A stretch of DNA of 64,000 nt from a bacterium (GTDB taxonomy: Bacteria > Bacillota > Bacilli > Lactobacillales > Streptococcaceae). The notes beneath the pieces were generated by a model, which was not told where the DNA came from, made no database searches, and saw nothing but the letters and a program-made list of their open reading frames with translations. The position numbers and the translations under genes were made by a program. Where the stretch lies: NCBI GenBank assembly GCA_905221085.1, contig CAJNBT010000009.1, forward strand, positions 1 to 64,000, in the 5' to 3' direction. Below, one piece after another: positions 39,544 to 48,223 of the stretch. How positions within the stretch are numbered: the first letter of the stretch is position 1; the number at the start of each line of letters is the position of its first letter.

Positions 39544-39796
39544 CAATACTTAAAATCTCTCCTACATTTATTTTGACATTGGCAAAGACATTGTCTGCCT
39601 CCTGTCCTGCTACTTCCAACGCTTCTTTGAGAATGCGCATAAGCTCATCAAACTCCCCTTCCAAGACCGTTTCAAATGGTGTCACCACCATGGTCACTTC
39701 TTGAGCTTGCAGATAAGCAATGACTTGATCAATAACAGCAATCCTATCAATCCCCTGTGCTAGGGGTAAAACTTGCAAGGCGATGCTTGCTTTCAT
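39506..39796 (-). CDS. MTH1187/YkoF-type thiamine-binding protein
   Basis: A 96-residue protein of the thiamine-binding DUF77 family (MTH1187/YkoF), with the typical run ASIALQVLPLAQG and the VTPFETVLEG segment. It has no signal peptide, so it is cytoplasmic. It is the first gene behind the TPP riboswitch. AGGAGG is 6 bases before the ATG, whereas a longer frame starts inside the terminator of the riboswitch and is rejected. Confidence 0.85.
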   Translation of the reverse strand: MKASIALQVLPLAQGIDRIAVIDQVIAYLQAQEVTMVVTPFETVLEGEFDELMRILKEALEVAGQEADNVFANVKINVGEILSIDEKLEKYTETTH

Positions 39797-39826
39797 AAAA
39801 ACCTCCTCTTCTCGTTTTCCTTTGAC

Positions 39827-39860
39827 AAAAAGAAAAACCTTTACCATATATGGAAAAGGT
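39827..39860 (-). terminator. Riboswitch-controlled terminator
   Basis: Minus strand ACCTTTTCC ATATAT GGTAAAGGT hairpin followed by TTTTTCTTTTT, lying between the TPP aptamer and the first gene. It would act as the expression platform, ending transcription when TPP is bound. Confidence 0.75.
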
Positions 39861-39879
39861 CAAGAATAGACTAAGTATC

Positions 39880-39955
<76 letters not shown>

Positions 39956-39972
39956 ATATATTATATGGACAT

Positions 39973-40001
39973 ATGATAGCGCAAAATAAAAAAAATGTCA
40001 A
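39973..40001 (-). promoter_or_regulatory. Promoter of the TPP-riboswitch transcript
   Basis: Minus strand -35 TTGACA (39996-40001), 17-base spacer, -10 TATCAT (39973-39978). Confidence 0.8.
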
Positions 40002-40015
40002 GGAAACTGCTTACA

Positions 40016-40044
40016 GAAAAAGTAGGAAAAGTTTCCTACTTTTT
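40016..40044 (-). terminator. Terminator after cbpD
   Basis: Minus strand AAAAAGTAGGAAA / TTTTCCTACTTTTT hairpin directly behind the stop codon. Confidence 0.75.
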
Positions 40045-41142
40045 CTATACTCTCACACCATCACTATTTACTCTGTAGCCATCCACCGTCGTATTAACAG
40101 CTAAGGCACCTGAAGAGTAAGAATAATACCACTTACCAGAGACTTGATACCATCCTGTTTTCATTGCCCCTGAACTATCTAGATAATACCACACCCCATT
40201 TTCCTTTAGCCATCCTGTCTGCATTTCGCCAGATGATTTCAAATAATACCAGCTAGAACCATCCTTCAACCAGCCTGTTGATTTAGACCCATTTGATTTG
40301 AAATGATACCAACTACCATTTATTTTCTTCCAACCGACAGTCAGAACATCGTTGGAACTATCTTCTGGTTTATTCTGCGATGAAGAAACCTCCTCTAACT
40401 GGATATAGCGACGACTTCCATTATAAGCCGTATAACTCAACCACTTGTATCCATCTTTTTCGAGAATTTGATCATAATGAACATTCTCCCCAGGATAATA
40501 GTAATCAATCGCAGTTGCGCTAGCTAGAGGCTGATTTTTGATAGCAGCCTTAGCCTTGAAATAATGTGTCCCCCCTGTTGAAGTTGAGGATTGACTATTC
40601 CCAACACTTCCTCCAGCCAAATCTTTAAAATGAATAAATCCAGTCATGGTATTGGCCTTTACAACGCGCTTGTTATAAGATTCTCTTATTCCATAATTAT
40701 ATTCCTCAATCTCAATCTCATCTCCTATTACATTTGACACCCAGGCAACATGACCATAAATTCCTGCAGTAGACCAAGCAATGGAGCCAATAGCTGGTGT
40801 ATTGTCTACACGATATCCTTCACGACGAGCACGATAGCCCCATTCATTCGCATTTCCATAAGCTGCCGGAATCTCAAAACCATTGACATTACTCAAACGA
40901 AAGGCTGCAAAAGAAGTACACTGACGAGAATACATCCGCCACTTATCAATCTCCTGATTCCCATTTTTATAATAGGCAGGATAATCATCCCCACGCGCAA
41001 TCGATCCACTTCCTCCGGAATAGGCATATACACTATCACCCGCTGCTAGCATCAATCCTACTACTAAAAAAGGAACAACCTTTTTAACTGATTTTCTAAA
41101 AGAAAACCCTGTCTCTGTTACTTTAAATGGTGAAATTTTCAT
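40045..41142 (-). CDS. cbpD: Choline-binding murein hydrolase CbpD (competence fratricin), one-SH3b form
   Basis: A 365-residue secreted protein. Signal peptide to Ala40 (VYA). A CHAP amidase/peptidase domain follows (about 45-175), with catalytic Cys75 (YSRQCTSFAAF) and His131 (YGHVAWV). One SH3b domain (about 190-250) and four choline-binding repeats (about 268-348, GWxxxxGxWYY) finish it. The pneumococcal CbpD has two SH3b domains and about 448 residues; here one is missing. CbpD is released by competent cells to lyse non-competent neighbours. The start at 41142 has GGAGGAAGA before it and begins the signal peptide. A cin-box variant lies 50 bases upstream. Confidence 0.95.
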   Translation of the reverse strand: MKISPFKVTETGFSFRKSVKKVVPFLVVGLMLAAGDSVYAYSGGSGSIARGDDYPAYYKNGNQEIDKWRMYSRQCTSFAAFRLSNVNGFEIPAAYGNANEWGYRARREGYRVDNTPAIGSIAWSTAGIYGHVAWVSNVIGDEIEIEEYNYGIRESYNKRVVKANTMTGFIHFKDLAGGSVGNSQSSTSTGGTHYFKAKAAIKNQPLASATAIDYYYPGENVHYDQILEKDGYKWLSYTAYNGSRRYIQLEEVSSSQNKPEDSSNDVLTVGWKKINGSWYHFKSNGSKSTGWLKDGSSWYYLKSSGEMQTGWLKENGVWYYLDSSGAMKTGWYQVSGKWYYSYSSGALAVNTTVDGYRVNSDGVRV

Positions 41143-41190
41143 TCTTCCTCCTTGAAAATAATATAAATCGAAGATTGCCTTCACTTAAAT

Positions 41191-41198
41191 TATTCGGA
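41191..41198 (-). promoter_or_regulatory. cin-box of cbpD
   Basis: Minus strand TCCGAATA, 7 of 8 bases of the SigX (ComX) consensus TACGAATA, 48 bases before the start codon; cbpD is a known late competence gene. Confidence 0.75.
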
Positions 41199-41204
41199 GA
41201 AAAA

Positions 41205-41230
41205 AGAAAAAGTGAGAAAATTTCTCACTT
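41205..41230 (-). terminator. Terminator after veg
   Basis: Minus strand AGTGAGAAA / TTTCTCACT stem with a 1-base loop and a following T-rich tract. Confidence 0.6.
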
Positions 41231-41496
41231 TAGTCAAGATAATGAATCAAATTCTTTTCTGTAAGGATATCTGAGTAAGTAAAGGATTCAACGTAAACAT
41301 TAGCTTGTTTATCTCCTTCAACATTCCCAAATTCCACGATAAATAGGGATGGATAAACTTCAATTAGCTTACCTAATCTATTTTTTTGGCGCTTACGACC
41401 ATTCTCCAAAGTCATTTCTACGACTTGTCCCTCATGTGCCTTGATTTCTTCTTTGATTTTTTTCATCTTAGCTACATCTGTAAATGCATCTGTCAT
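41230..41496 (-). CDS. veg: Veg family protein
   Basis: An 88-residue protein of the Veg family of low-GC Gram-positives (KMKKIKEEIKAHEGQVVEM at the start, then a small beta barrel). In Bacillus it influences biofilm gene expression; its molecular role is unsettled. It overlaps the dnaB stop by four bases (ATGA) and is translationally coupled. Confidence 0.88.
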   Translation of the reverse strand: MTDAFTDVAKMKKIKEEIKAHEGQVVEMTLENGRKRQKNRLGKLIEVYPSLFIVEFGNVEGDKQANVYVESFTYSDILTEKNLIHYLD

Positions 41497-42851
41497 CTTA
41501 TTTCCTCCCTTTTTGAAATACTTGAAAATTTATTGTATTCTTTTTGGAAAATTAATTCCACCGTTCCACGAGCTCCACTACGGTTTTTCTCAATAATAAC
41601 CTCTACCTTATTATTCGGTATACCTTCCTCTTCTTCACCACCACGCTCATAGTAATCGTCACGATAAAGAAAAGCTACGATATCAGCGTCCTGCTCGATA
41701 GACCCAGATTCACGAATATCAGACAAGACTGGTCTCTTATCCTGACGTTGTTCTACACCACGAGAAAGCTGACTTAGAGCAATTACGGGAACCTTCAGTT
41801 CTTTTGCTAGGATTTTCAACTGACGTGAAATTTCTGAAACTTCTTGTTGACGATTTTCTCGGCCTGTACCTGTAATCAATTGCAAATAATCTATCAAAAT
41901 CAAACCAAGATTGCCTGTTTCTTGAGCAAGTTTACGTGAGCGAGAACGAATTTCCGTAATCCGAATCCCTGGCGTATCATCGATATAGATACTCGCATTG
42001 GCTAGATTCCCTTGAGCAATGGTATACTTTTGCCATTCCTCATCGGTCAGTTGACCCGTACGGATAGAATGAGATTCCACCAAACCTTCTGCCGCCAACA
42101 TACGATCCACTAGACTTTCCGCACCCATTTCCAGTGAGAAAATAGCTACCGTCTTGTCCAACTTAGTCCCAATATTCTGAGCAATATTCAAAGCAAAAGC
42201 TGTCTTACCAACCGCCGGACGAGCTGCTAAGATAATCAACTCCTCCTCATGAAGACCAGTCGTCATATGATCTAAATCACGATAGCCTGTCGCAATACCT
42301 GTAATATCAGTCGTTTGTTGAGAGCGAGCCTCCAGATTTCCAAAGTTGACATTCAACACATCTCGAATGTTCTTAAATCCACTTCGATTAGCATTTTCAC
42401 TGACATCAATCAGGCCTTTTTCTGCATGAGCAATGATTTCATCAGCTGGTTGCGAAGCCTCGTAAGCTTGATTGACAGACTCTGTCAACTTGGCGATTAA
42501 TCGCCGTAACATAGCCTTTTCTGCAACAATTTTAGCATAATACTCCGCATTAGCAGAAGTTGGCACAGAATTGACAATCTCAACCAGGTAAGACAAGCCA
42601 CCAATATTCTGCAAATCGCCTTGATTATCAAGAATAGTACGAACCGTTGTTGCATCTATGGCATCGCCACGATCGGATAAATCGACCATAGCTTGGAAAA
42701 TCAAACGATGGGCATACTTAAAAAAGTCCCGAGACTCAATATATTCTCGCACAAAAACAAGCTTACTCTCATCAATAAAGATAGCCCCTAAAACGGATTG
42801 CTCAGCTAAGATATCTTGAGGTTGTACTCGTAACTCTTCTACTTCTGCCAT
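41493..42851 (-). CDS. dnaB: Replicative DNA helicase DnaB
   Basis: A 452-residue RecA-fold replicative helicase (called DnaC in Bacillus). The N-terminal primase-interacting domain (about 10-115) is followed by the ATPase with Walker A ARPAVGKTAFALN (about 205-217), Walker B LGLILIDYLQL and the loop SQLSRGVEQR. Sits between rplI (43-base gap) and veg. Confidence 0.95.
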   Translation of the reverse strand: MAEVEELRVQPQDILAEQSVLGAIFIDESKLVFVREYIESRDFFKYAHRLIFQAMVDLSDRGDAIDATTVRTILDNQGDLQNIGGLSYLVEIVNSVPTSANAEYYAKIVAEKAMLRRLIAKLTESVNQAYEASQPADEIIAHAEKGLIDVSENANRSGFKNIRDVLNVNFGNLEARSQQTTDITGIATGYRDLDHMTTGLHEEELIILAARPAVGKTAFALNIAQNIGTKLDKTVAIFSLEMGAESLVDRMLAAEGLVESHSIRTGQLTDEEWQKYTIAQGNLANASIYIDDTPGIRITEIRSRSRKLAQETGNLGLILIDYLQLITGTGRENRQQEVSEISRQLKILAKELKVPVIALSQLSRGVEQRQDKRPVLSDIRESGSIEQDADIVAFLYRDDYYERGGEEEEGIPNNKVEVIIEKNRSGARGTVELIFQKEYNKFSSISKREEIR

Positions 42852-42894
42852 CAGACTTCCCTTCCTTTTACAATCTTGTCAAGAAAGTGTAAAT

Positions 42895-43347
42895 TTACCC
42901 TTCCTTCACACGGAGATTGATTACACTTGTAATATCTTGATAGATTTTCACTGGTACATCAATCAAACCAACTGCTCGAATCGGAGCTTGTACTTGAATA
43001 TGACGTTTATCAATCTTAATTCCAAATTGCTTTTGTAATTCTTCTGCAATCTTCTTATTGGTAATAGAGCCAAAGGTACGACCATCTGGCCCAACTTTTT
43101 CAACAAATTCTACAATAGTTTCTTCAGCTTCAAGTTGGGCTTTAATTGCTTTTGCTTCTGCAATCATCTCAGCGTGAGCTTTTTCTTCAGATTTTTGTTT
43201 ACCACGAAGTTCACCTACAGCTTGGGCAGTCGCTTCTTTTGCTAGGTTCTTTTTGATAAGAAAATTTTGTGCATACCCTGTTGGTACTTCCTTAATTTCG
43301 CCTTTTTTACCTTTTCCTTTAACATCTGCTAAAAAGATTACTTTCAT
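42895..43347 (-). CDS. rplI: 50S ribosomal protein L9
   Basis: A 150-residue L9 with the N-terminal globular domain ([16 protein letters not shown] ... GYAQNFLI), the long connecting helix and the C-terminal domain. Starts within the gdpP stop (ATGA overlap). Confidence 0.96.
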   Translation of the reverse strand: MKVIFLADVKGKGKKGEIKEVPTGYAQNFLIKKNLAKEATAQAVGELRGKQKSEEKAHAEMIAEAKAIKAQLEAEETIVEFVEKVGPDGRTFGSITNKKIAEELQKQFGIKIDKRHIQVQAPIRAVGLIDVPVKIYQDITSVINLRVKEG

Positions 43348-45317
43348 TCTTCTTTCTCCTTTTCCTTTATTTCATTTAATACAATTTCTGTCAGTTTTTC
43401 ACCTACTTCTGACAAGGTTGAATCCTTAATTTGAGCTGCTGCCAAATTAAAGTGGCCTCCACCGCCTAACTCTTCCATAATCCGTTGTACATTCAGTTTA
43501 CTACGACTTCGAGCTGAGATAGAGATAAATCCTTGTGTATTTTTCGCAAGAACAAAACTCGCTTCAATACCTGACATAGCTAACATGGCATCTGCTGCCT
43601 TACTAATAACAACTGTATCATAGCATTTCGAGTCCGTAGCCTCTGCTAGCAATACATCGGAACCTAATTTACGCCCCTGTAAAATCAGTTCATTGACCTC
43701 ACGATATTCTTCAAAATCTGTCGCAGCCATTTCCTGGATAGCAATGCTATCACTTCCGCGCGTTCTGAGATAGCTAGCAACATCAAATGTCCGACTAGTC
43801 ACTCGTGAGGTGAAATTTTTAGTATCCAGCATCATACCAGCCATCAAGACGCTTGCTTGCATACGACTCAAACGATTTTTCTTAGAATTCTGGAACTGAA
43901 TCAATTCCGTTACCAACTCACTGGCACTGCTTGCACCACTTTCGATATAAGTGATAACTGCATTGTCTGGAAAATCCTGATCCCGTCTGTGGTGGTCAAT
44001 AACAATGGTTTGGGTAAATAAATCATAAAAATCTTTTGATAGAGTTAAAGCTGTCTTTGAATGGTCTACAAGAATCAACAAAGAACGATTGGTCACCATC
44101 TCCATTGCATCCTTAACAGACAACAACTTCGTAACTCCTTCTTTTTCTAAGAATGTAACAGCTCGTTCAATATCCGGAGACATTTGTTCTTCGTCATAAA
44201 GAGCATAACTATTTTCAGTCACATTACTAGCAAATAACTGCATACCTACAGCAGAACCCAAAGCATCCATATCTAGATTTTTGTGACCAACTACAAAAAC
44301 TTGATCCACACTCCGAATCTTATCTGAAATAGCCGTCATCATAGCGCGCGTACGAGTCCGTGTACGTTTGATTGAAGCAGCAGACCCACCACCAAAATAA
44401 ATTGGATTTTTCGTTTCGTTGTTTTCCTTGACAACCACCTGATCGCCACCACGCACCTCAGCCAAGTTCAAGTTGAGCAAAGCAACTTTCCCTATCTCAT
44501 CATGATTTCCATCACCATAAGAAAATCCCATACTTAAGGTCAAAGGCAACTGTCTCTGTTTCGACTCTTCTCTGAAAGCATCAATAACAGAAAATTTATC
44601 ATTCATCAATCCTTCAAGTACAGTATAGTCAGTAAATAGATAAAAACGGTCCATACTTACTCGACGGGAGAACATAGAATCTTTCCCAGCAAATTCTGAA
44701 ACAAAATTGGCTACAAAACTGTTAATATGACTGATATCAGACTCTGATGTTTTATCTTCTAAGTCATCGTAGTTGTCAATAGAAACGATCCCAATCACAG
44801 GTCGACTCGTTACTAACTCAACAGTCGCTTCGTATTCCCCAGACACATCAAAGAAGTAAAGAACCCCAGACACCTTGTCCATATGAACCGAATAACGTGT
44901 CTCACCCAAGGTAGCATAAGAACCTGGATTCCCCACAGATGCCTTGATAATAGTCTGAATTAAGGCTACATCAATCTCTCCCTCTTCAGTTGTTAAAATT
45001 AGCTCTGCATATGGATTAAACCATTCAACTTCACCTGAGGATAAGTCTAGTTTAATAACTCCGACAGGCATCTGTTCTAACAAGGTTGTCAAACTATCTT
45101 CAGCTTGGTGGTTTACATACTGGATTTGTTCTACTTCACTCTTTGAGTAATAGTCTCTCTGATGGATGAATAGTAAACTATATGAACCCAAAATAAGTAG
45201 CAAAAGAAATAGCGTTACCAGTGTATTCGTTACAAAAACAAGTTGCACAGATAGCACTCCGAACGCCACTATTCCTAATATTAAGGGGAAAATAGGACTT
45301 ACATAAAATTTTTTCAT
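43344..45317 (-). CDS. gdpP: Cyclic-di-AMP phosphodiesterase GdpP (Pde1)
   Basis: A 657-residue membrane enzyme. Two N-terminal membrane helices (about 10-55), a PAS-like domain (about 75-155), a degenerate GGDEF domain (about 165-295), and a C-terminal DHH/DHHA1 phosphodiesterase with [21 protein letters not shown] and [10 protein letters not shown]. It hydrolyses c-di-AMP to pApA and so influences osmolyte, wall and competence physiology. I start at 45317 (GAGG 6 bases upstream, [11 protein letters not shown] as in relatives). The accessory island begins directly upstream of its promoter. Confidence 0.94.
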   Translation of the reverse strand: MKKFYVSPIFPLILGIVAFGVLSVQLVFVTNTLVTLFLLLLILGSYSLLFIHQRDYYSKSEVEQIQYVNHQAEDSLTTLLEQMPVGVIKLDLSSGEVEWFNPYAELILTTEEGEIDVALIQTIIKASVGNPGSYATLGETRYSVHMDKVSGVLYFFDVSGEYEATVELVTSRPVIGIVSIDNYDDLEDKTSESDISHINSFVANFVSEFAGKDSMFSRRVSMDRFYLFTDYTVLEGLMNDKFSVIDAFREESKQRQLPLTLSMGFSYGDGNHDEIGKVALLNLNLAEVRGGDQVVVKENNETKNPIYFGGGSAASIKRTRTRTRAMMTAISDKIRSVDQVFVVGHKNLDMDALGSAVGMQLFASNVTENSYALYDEEQMSPDIERAVTFLEKEGVTKLLSVKDAMEMVTNRSLLILVDHSKTALTLSKDFYDLFTQTIVIDHHRRDQDFPDNAVITYIESGASSASELVTELIQFQNSKKNRLSRMQASVLMAGMMLDTKNFTSRVTSRTFDVASYLRTRGSDSIAIQEMAATDFEEYREVNELILQGRKLGSDVLLAEATDSKCYDTVVISKAADAMLAMSGIEASFVLAKNTQGFISISARSRSKLNVQRIMEELGGGGHFNLAAAQIKDSTLSEVGEKLTEIVLNEIKEKEKEE

Positions 45318-45336
45318 TCCAAACCTCTTGGCACCC

Positions 45337-45345
45337 ATTATACCA
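45337..45345 (-). promoter_or_regulatory. Extended -10 promoter of gdpP-rplI
   Basis: Minus strand TGGTATAAT, 20 bases before the start codon; weak -35. Confidence 0.6.
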
Positions 45346-45483
45346 TAATAACCACCAAAAAGCGACTTTTAAAAGAGGTAAACAGCCTGTTAATTATAGA
45401 TTTATGAGCAAATAGGAGGATACTTAAATCATCCCCCTAATTTCAACTTAACCCAATTCTATATCTTTATCTATCTGTTTTAA

Positions 45484-45850
45484 CGCTCTACGACGAGAGC
45501 TGTCCCCATCCCTCCGCCGATACAGATAGGAGATAAATAGGTTTTAGTATCACGCTTCATCATTTAATATATCAGAGTCACTAGGATTCGGCACTCTGAA
45601 GCACCAATTGGGTGATCGAGAGCTATCTCACCACCATTGACAGTAACAATATTTGTGTTCAAATCAAGTGTTTTACCGACTGCACAAGATTGGGTAGAAA
45701 AGGCTTCGTTTGACTCAATCAAGTCAATATTATCAACTGTTAAATTGCCTTCCCCAAATTTCTTTTGAGTCGGATAAATCGGTCAACATCCCATATTCTT
45801 AGAATCCAAACCTTCATTTTCATACGAACAAGTACAAGCAATCACTAAGA
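45484..45850 (-). pseudogene. Remnant of a second thiolase gene (C-terminal third)
   Basis: Read on the minus strand this stretch encodes fragments matching the C-terminal 120 residues of the intact thiolase at 52884-54062 ([31 protein letters not shown]), but with an in-frame stop after RILVTLIY, another stop at the GCGPIY position, and changed active-site surroundings (GHPIG reads DHPIG). The N-terminal two thirds are gone. Divergence from the intact copy shows it is an old paralogue, not a recent duplicate. Confidence 0.85.
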
Positions 45851-45862
45851 GCACCAATTCGC

Positions 45863-45955
45863 TAAGTTTCTATCCGAATGTTTATACCAGCTCTTCTATT
45901 CCTTATCAAACATGTCATATGTAATCAAAATGTTTACCTCCTTTTCATCGAAACT
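45863..45955 (-). mobile_element. Remnant of an IS1182-family transposase
   Basis: About 90 bases match the intact IS1182-type transposase at 56471-57997 (region of DEKKVKHLIKYAMFDKEQK). The copy reads DEKEVNILITYDMFDKE and then a stop. Same strand as the intact copy. Confidence 0.75.
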
Positions 45956-45999
45956 CAGGCTAAAATAGTCCACTGAACTATTTTACTCCAACACTTAAA

Positions 46000-46257
46000 T
46001 CGTGCTATGAGTCGTGTGCGTGTCCAAATCATGAATCAACTTGATTTAAAGTCTCATGAATACAAGGCTATCAAGCGCTACTGGAAGCAACCAATAATCT
46101 TATCAAACTTATCAAGCGCAATGCCTTTGGTTTTCGGAACTTTGAAAACTTCAAAAAACGGATTTTTATCGCTCTGAACATCAAAAAAGAAAGGACAAAT
46201 TTCGTCCTTTCTCGAGCTTAGCTTTTCTTCAACCCACTATAGTTGATAAAGAACCAA
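46000..46257 (+). mobile_element. Remnant of an ISL3-family (IS1167-like) element, right end
   Basis: Plus strand codes for the C-terminal end of an ISL3-type transposase (RVQIMNQLDLKSHEYKAIK, then after a frameshift NAFGFRNFENFKKRIFIAL) ending in a stop at about 46219, followed by ACCCACTATAGTTGATAAAG, which resembles the terminal inverted repeat of streptococcal ISL3 elements. The repeat stops at the 3' end of the FabK-like gene. Confidence 0.8.
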
Positions 46258-47196
46258 TTATTCGCCTAATTCTAGTCGAATTTCTTGTAGGCGCTCTTGC
46301 GCCTGGTTCACAATTGATTCTAAAATAGTCTTACATGGTTTGATATCTTTCACCAAACCTGCAATTTGTCCACTCATCATTGAACCATGAACAGTATCAC
46401 CGTCATAGACAGCCTTAGATAGAGATCCAATCGTAATTTCTTCCAGTTCTTCCCGATTTGTACCTTTCTGCTCTAATTCAATGTAGTGATCCGTCATTTC
46501 ATTACGGATACAACGAACTGGAGCTCCCGTGATGCGGCCTGTAACCGCAGTCGCTGTATCATTTGCTGCCAAAACAGCTTCTTTATAGGCTGGAGAAATT
46601 GGACATTCTTCTGAAGCAAGAAAAACTGTTCCCATTTGAACTCCTTGTGCACCTAGGACAATCGCAGCAGCCAGACCACGACCATCCGCCACACCGCCAG
46701 CAGCAATGACTGGTATCGTTACCGCATCCACAATTTGTGGTATAAGAGCCATTGTATTGGTCTCTCCGATATGACCGCCAGCTTCTGAACCTTCAGCAAT
46801 TACAGCATCAACTCCCAATTCTTGCATTTTTTGAGCATGCTTGACACTAGCAATAACTGGAATAACCTTGATTCCCGCTTCTTTCAAGTAAGGCATGATA
46901 TGCTTAGGCGTTCCTGCACCTGTAGTGACCACTGGAACCTTTTCTTCGATGATAACAGTCACAATATCCTTGATATTTTTCATCATCAACATGATGTTGA
47001 CACCAAAAGGTTTATCTGTCAACTTTCTCAATTCACGAATTTCTTCTCGTAATTGCTCTCCAGTCATACCACCTGAAGCGATAATTCCCAGTCCTCCAGC
47101 CTCAGAAACAGCTGCTGCTAATTGATAGTGCGAGATTTGAGCCATAGCCCCTTGGAAAATTGGATATTGAATCTGTAAAAGTTTTGTAATTGACAT
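46258..47196 (-). CDS. FabK-like flavoprotein (enoyl reductase II / nitronate monooxygenase family)
   Basis: A 312-residue FMN protein with the family opening YPIFQGAMAQISHYQLAAAV, the GVNIML segment (about 75), the GSEAGGHIG motif (about 150) and PVIAAGGVADG (about 180). It is closest in feel to FabK, the streptococcal enoyl-ACP reductase, but is a separate paralogue: the regular fabK sits in the fatty-acid synthesis cluster. In this setting it could reduce 2-enoyl-CoA or act as a nitronate monooxygenase; neither is shown. Last gene of the lysR-acd-MBL-FabK unit. Start at 47196 with AGGAGG 7 bases upstream. Confidence 0.82.
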   Translation of the reverse strand: MSITKLLQIQYPIFQGAMAQISHYQLAAAVSEAGGLGIIASGGMTGEQLREEIRELRKLTDKPFGVNIMLMMKNIKDIVTVIIEEKVPVVTTGAGTPKHIMPYLKEAGIKVIPVIASVKHAQKMQELGVDAVIAEGSEAGGHIGETNTMALIPQIVDAVTIPVIAAGGVADGRGLAAAIVLGAQGVQMGTVFLASEECPISPAYKEAVLAANDTATAVTGRITGAPVRCIRNEMTDHYIELEQKGTNREELEEITIGSLSKAVYDGDTVHGSMMSGQIAGLVKDIKPCKTILESIVNQAQERLQEIRLELGE

Positions 47197-47305
47197 ATGA
47201 GTCCTCCTTTTATTTTCTGTTGATTCTTGTTGGCAAATGGATGCATGGTGCATCAATATCCCTGTCAACAATAAAATGTTATATTTGTCTCCTCATATTC
47301 TACTA

Positions 47306-48220
47306 TCATAAAAAGTCTGGCTTACGATCCTGCTTGTCTGTAAAAGGAATGAGTGGGGGGCGAGAACGTAGAACATAATCTACAAATTCCTTCCCTTCCT
47401 TATCAAACTCTGCTACTGCAAAAAATTGATCATGATAAAAGAAAAATTTGTAATGATTCTCAAAAGCCTGACGAAGCCATTTATCCTTTGCTAAAATTGA
47501 TTTCATAGGATAATCGTCAACCGCAGGAACCCACAGTGGATTTCTATGAACATGAGTTAGCATCAAATCTCCCATATGAATCATCGTATCTTCACCCTGC
47601 TTCAATAAAACAATACTATGACCATTACTGTGACCACTAGTACGAATCATTTGAATCTCAGGGATAACATTAATATATTCTGAATAGAGAGTCACTTGTT
47701 CCTGAATTGGTTCCCAATTTTCTCTCAGATAAGTTCCCCGCGTTCGATTATTAGGATTTCTCATTTCATACCATTCAACATCATTCACTATAATCTTAGC
47801 ATTAGGATACTTGGAAACCAGCTCTCCTTGCTCATTCACATATGTTAAACCGCCAGAGTGGTCGTGGTGCATATGTGTCATCAGCACAATATCAATAGAT
47901 GCGGGCGATAGCCCTAAAAGAGCTAAACTTTCTTCTATACGACTTTCAGACAAGATTCCTAAGTTGCGCCTTTGTTTTTCGGATAATTTTGCTGTATCAA
48001 AACTTGCATCTATCAAATAATTTTTACCCTTATACTGAATCAAAATAGGATCCGTCAACTCCGCCATCATATTATCTTCATTTGTTGGGTAGTAACGAGA
48101 CCATACCACTTTCGGAACCGGACCAAAAAGAGTCCCTGCATCCGTCAATTTATCGGCTCCACGTAGCCATGTCAGTTTCATATCATGAAATTGATATTCC
48201 TGTAAGGTAAGTTCTGCCAT
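47306..48220 (-). CDS. MBL-fold metallo-hydrolase (YtnP-like lactonase family)
   Basis: A 304-residue metallo-beta-lactamase-fold hydrolase. The metal motif is THMHHDHSGG (about 113-122), followed by a later His (SGHSNGHSIV) and Asp (MGDLMLTH). It resembles YtnP/AHL-lactonase-like proteins. In this operon a thioester or lactone hydrolase acting on an acyl-CoA-derived compound is possible but is inference. It starts 4 bases after the preceding acyl-CoA dehydrogenase stop, with AAAGGAG before the ATG. Confidence 0.8.
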   Translation of the reverse strand: MAELTLQEYQFHDMKLTWLRGADKLTDAGTLFGPVPKVVWSRYYPTNEDNMMAELTDPILIQYKGKNYLIDASFDTAKLSEKQRRNLGILSESRIEESLALLGLSPASIDIVLMTHMHHDHSGGLTYVNEQGELVSKYPNAKIIVNDVEWYEMRNPNNRTRGTYLRENWEPIQEQVTLYSEYINVIPEIQMIRTSGHSNGHSIVLLKQGEDTMIHMGDLMLTHVHRNPLWVPAVDDYPMKSILAKDKWLRQAFENHYKFFFYHDQFFAVAEFDKEGKEFVDYVLRSRPPLIPFTDKQDRKPDFL

Positions 48221-48223
48221 ACT

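Noticed and set aside
39796..39847. Longer start for the thiamine-binding protein
   Set aside because: It would put the start codon within the riboswitch terminator and skip the strong AGGAGG site.
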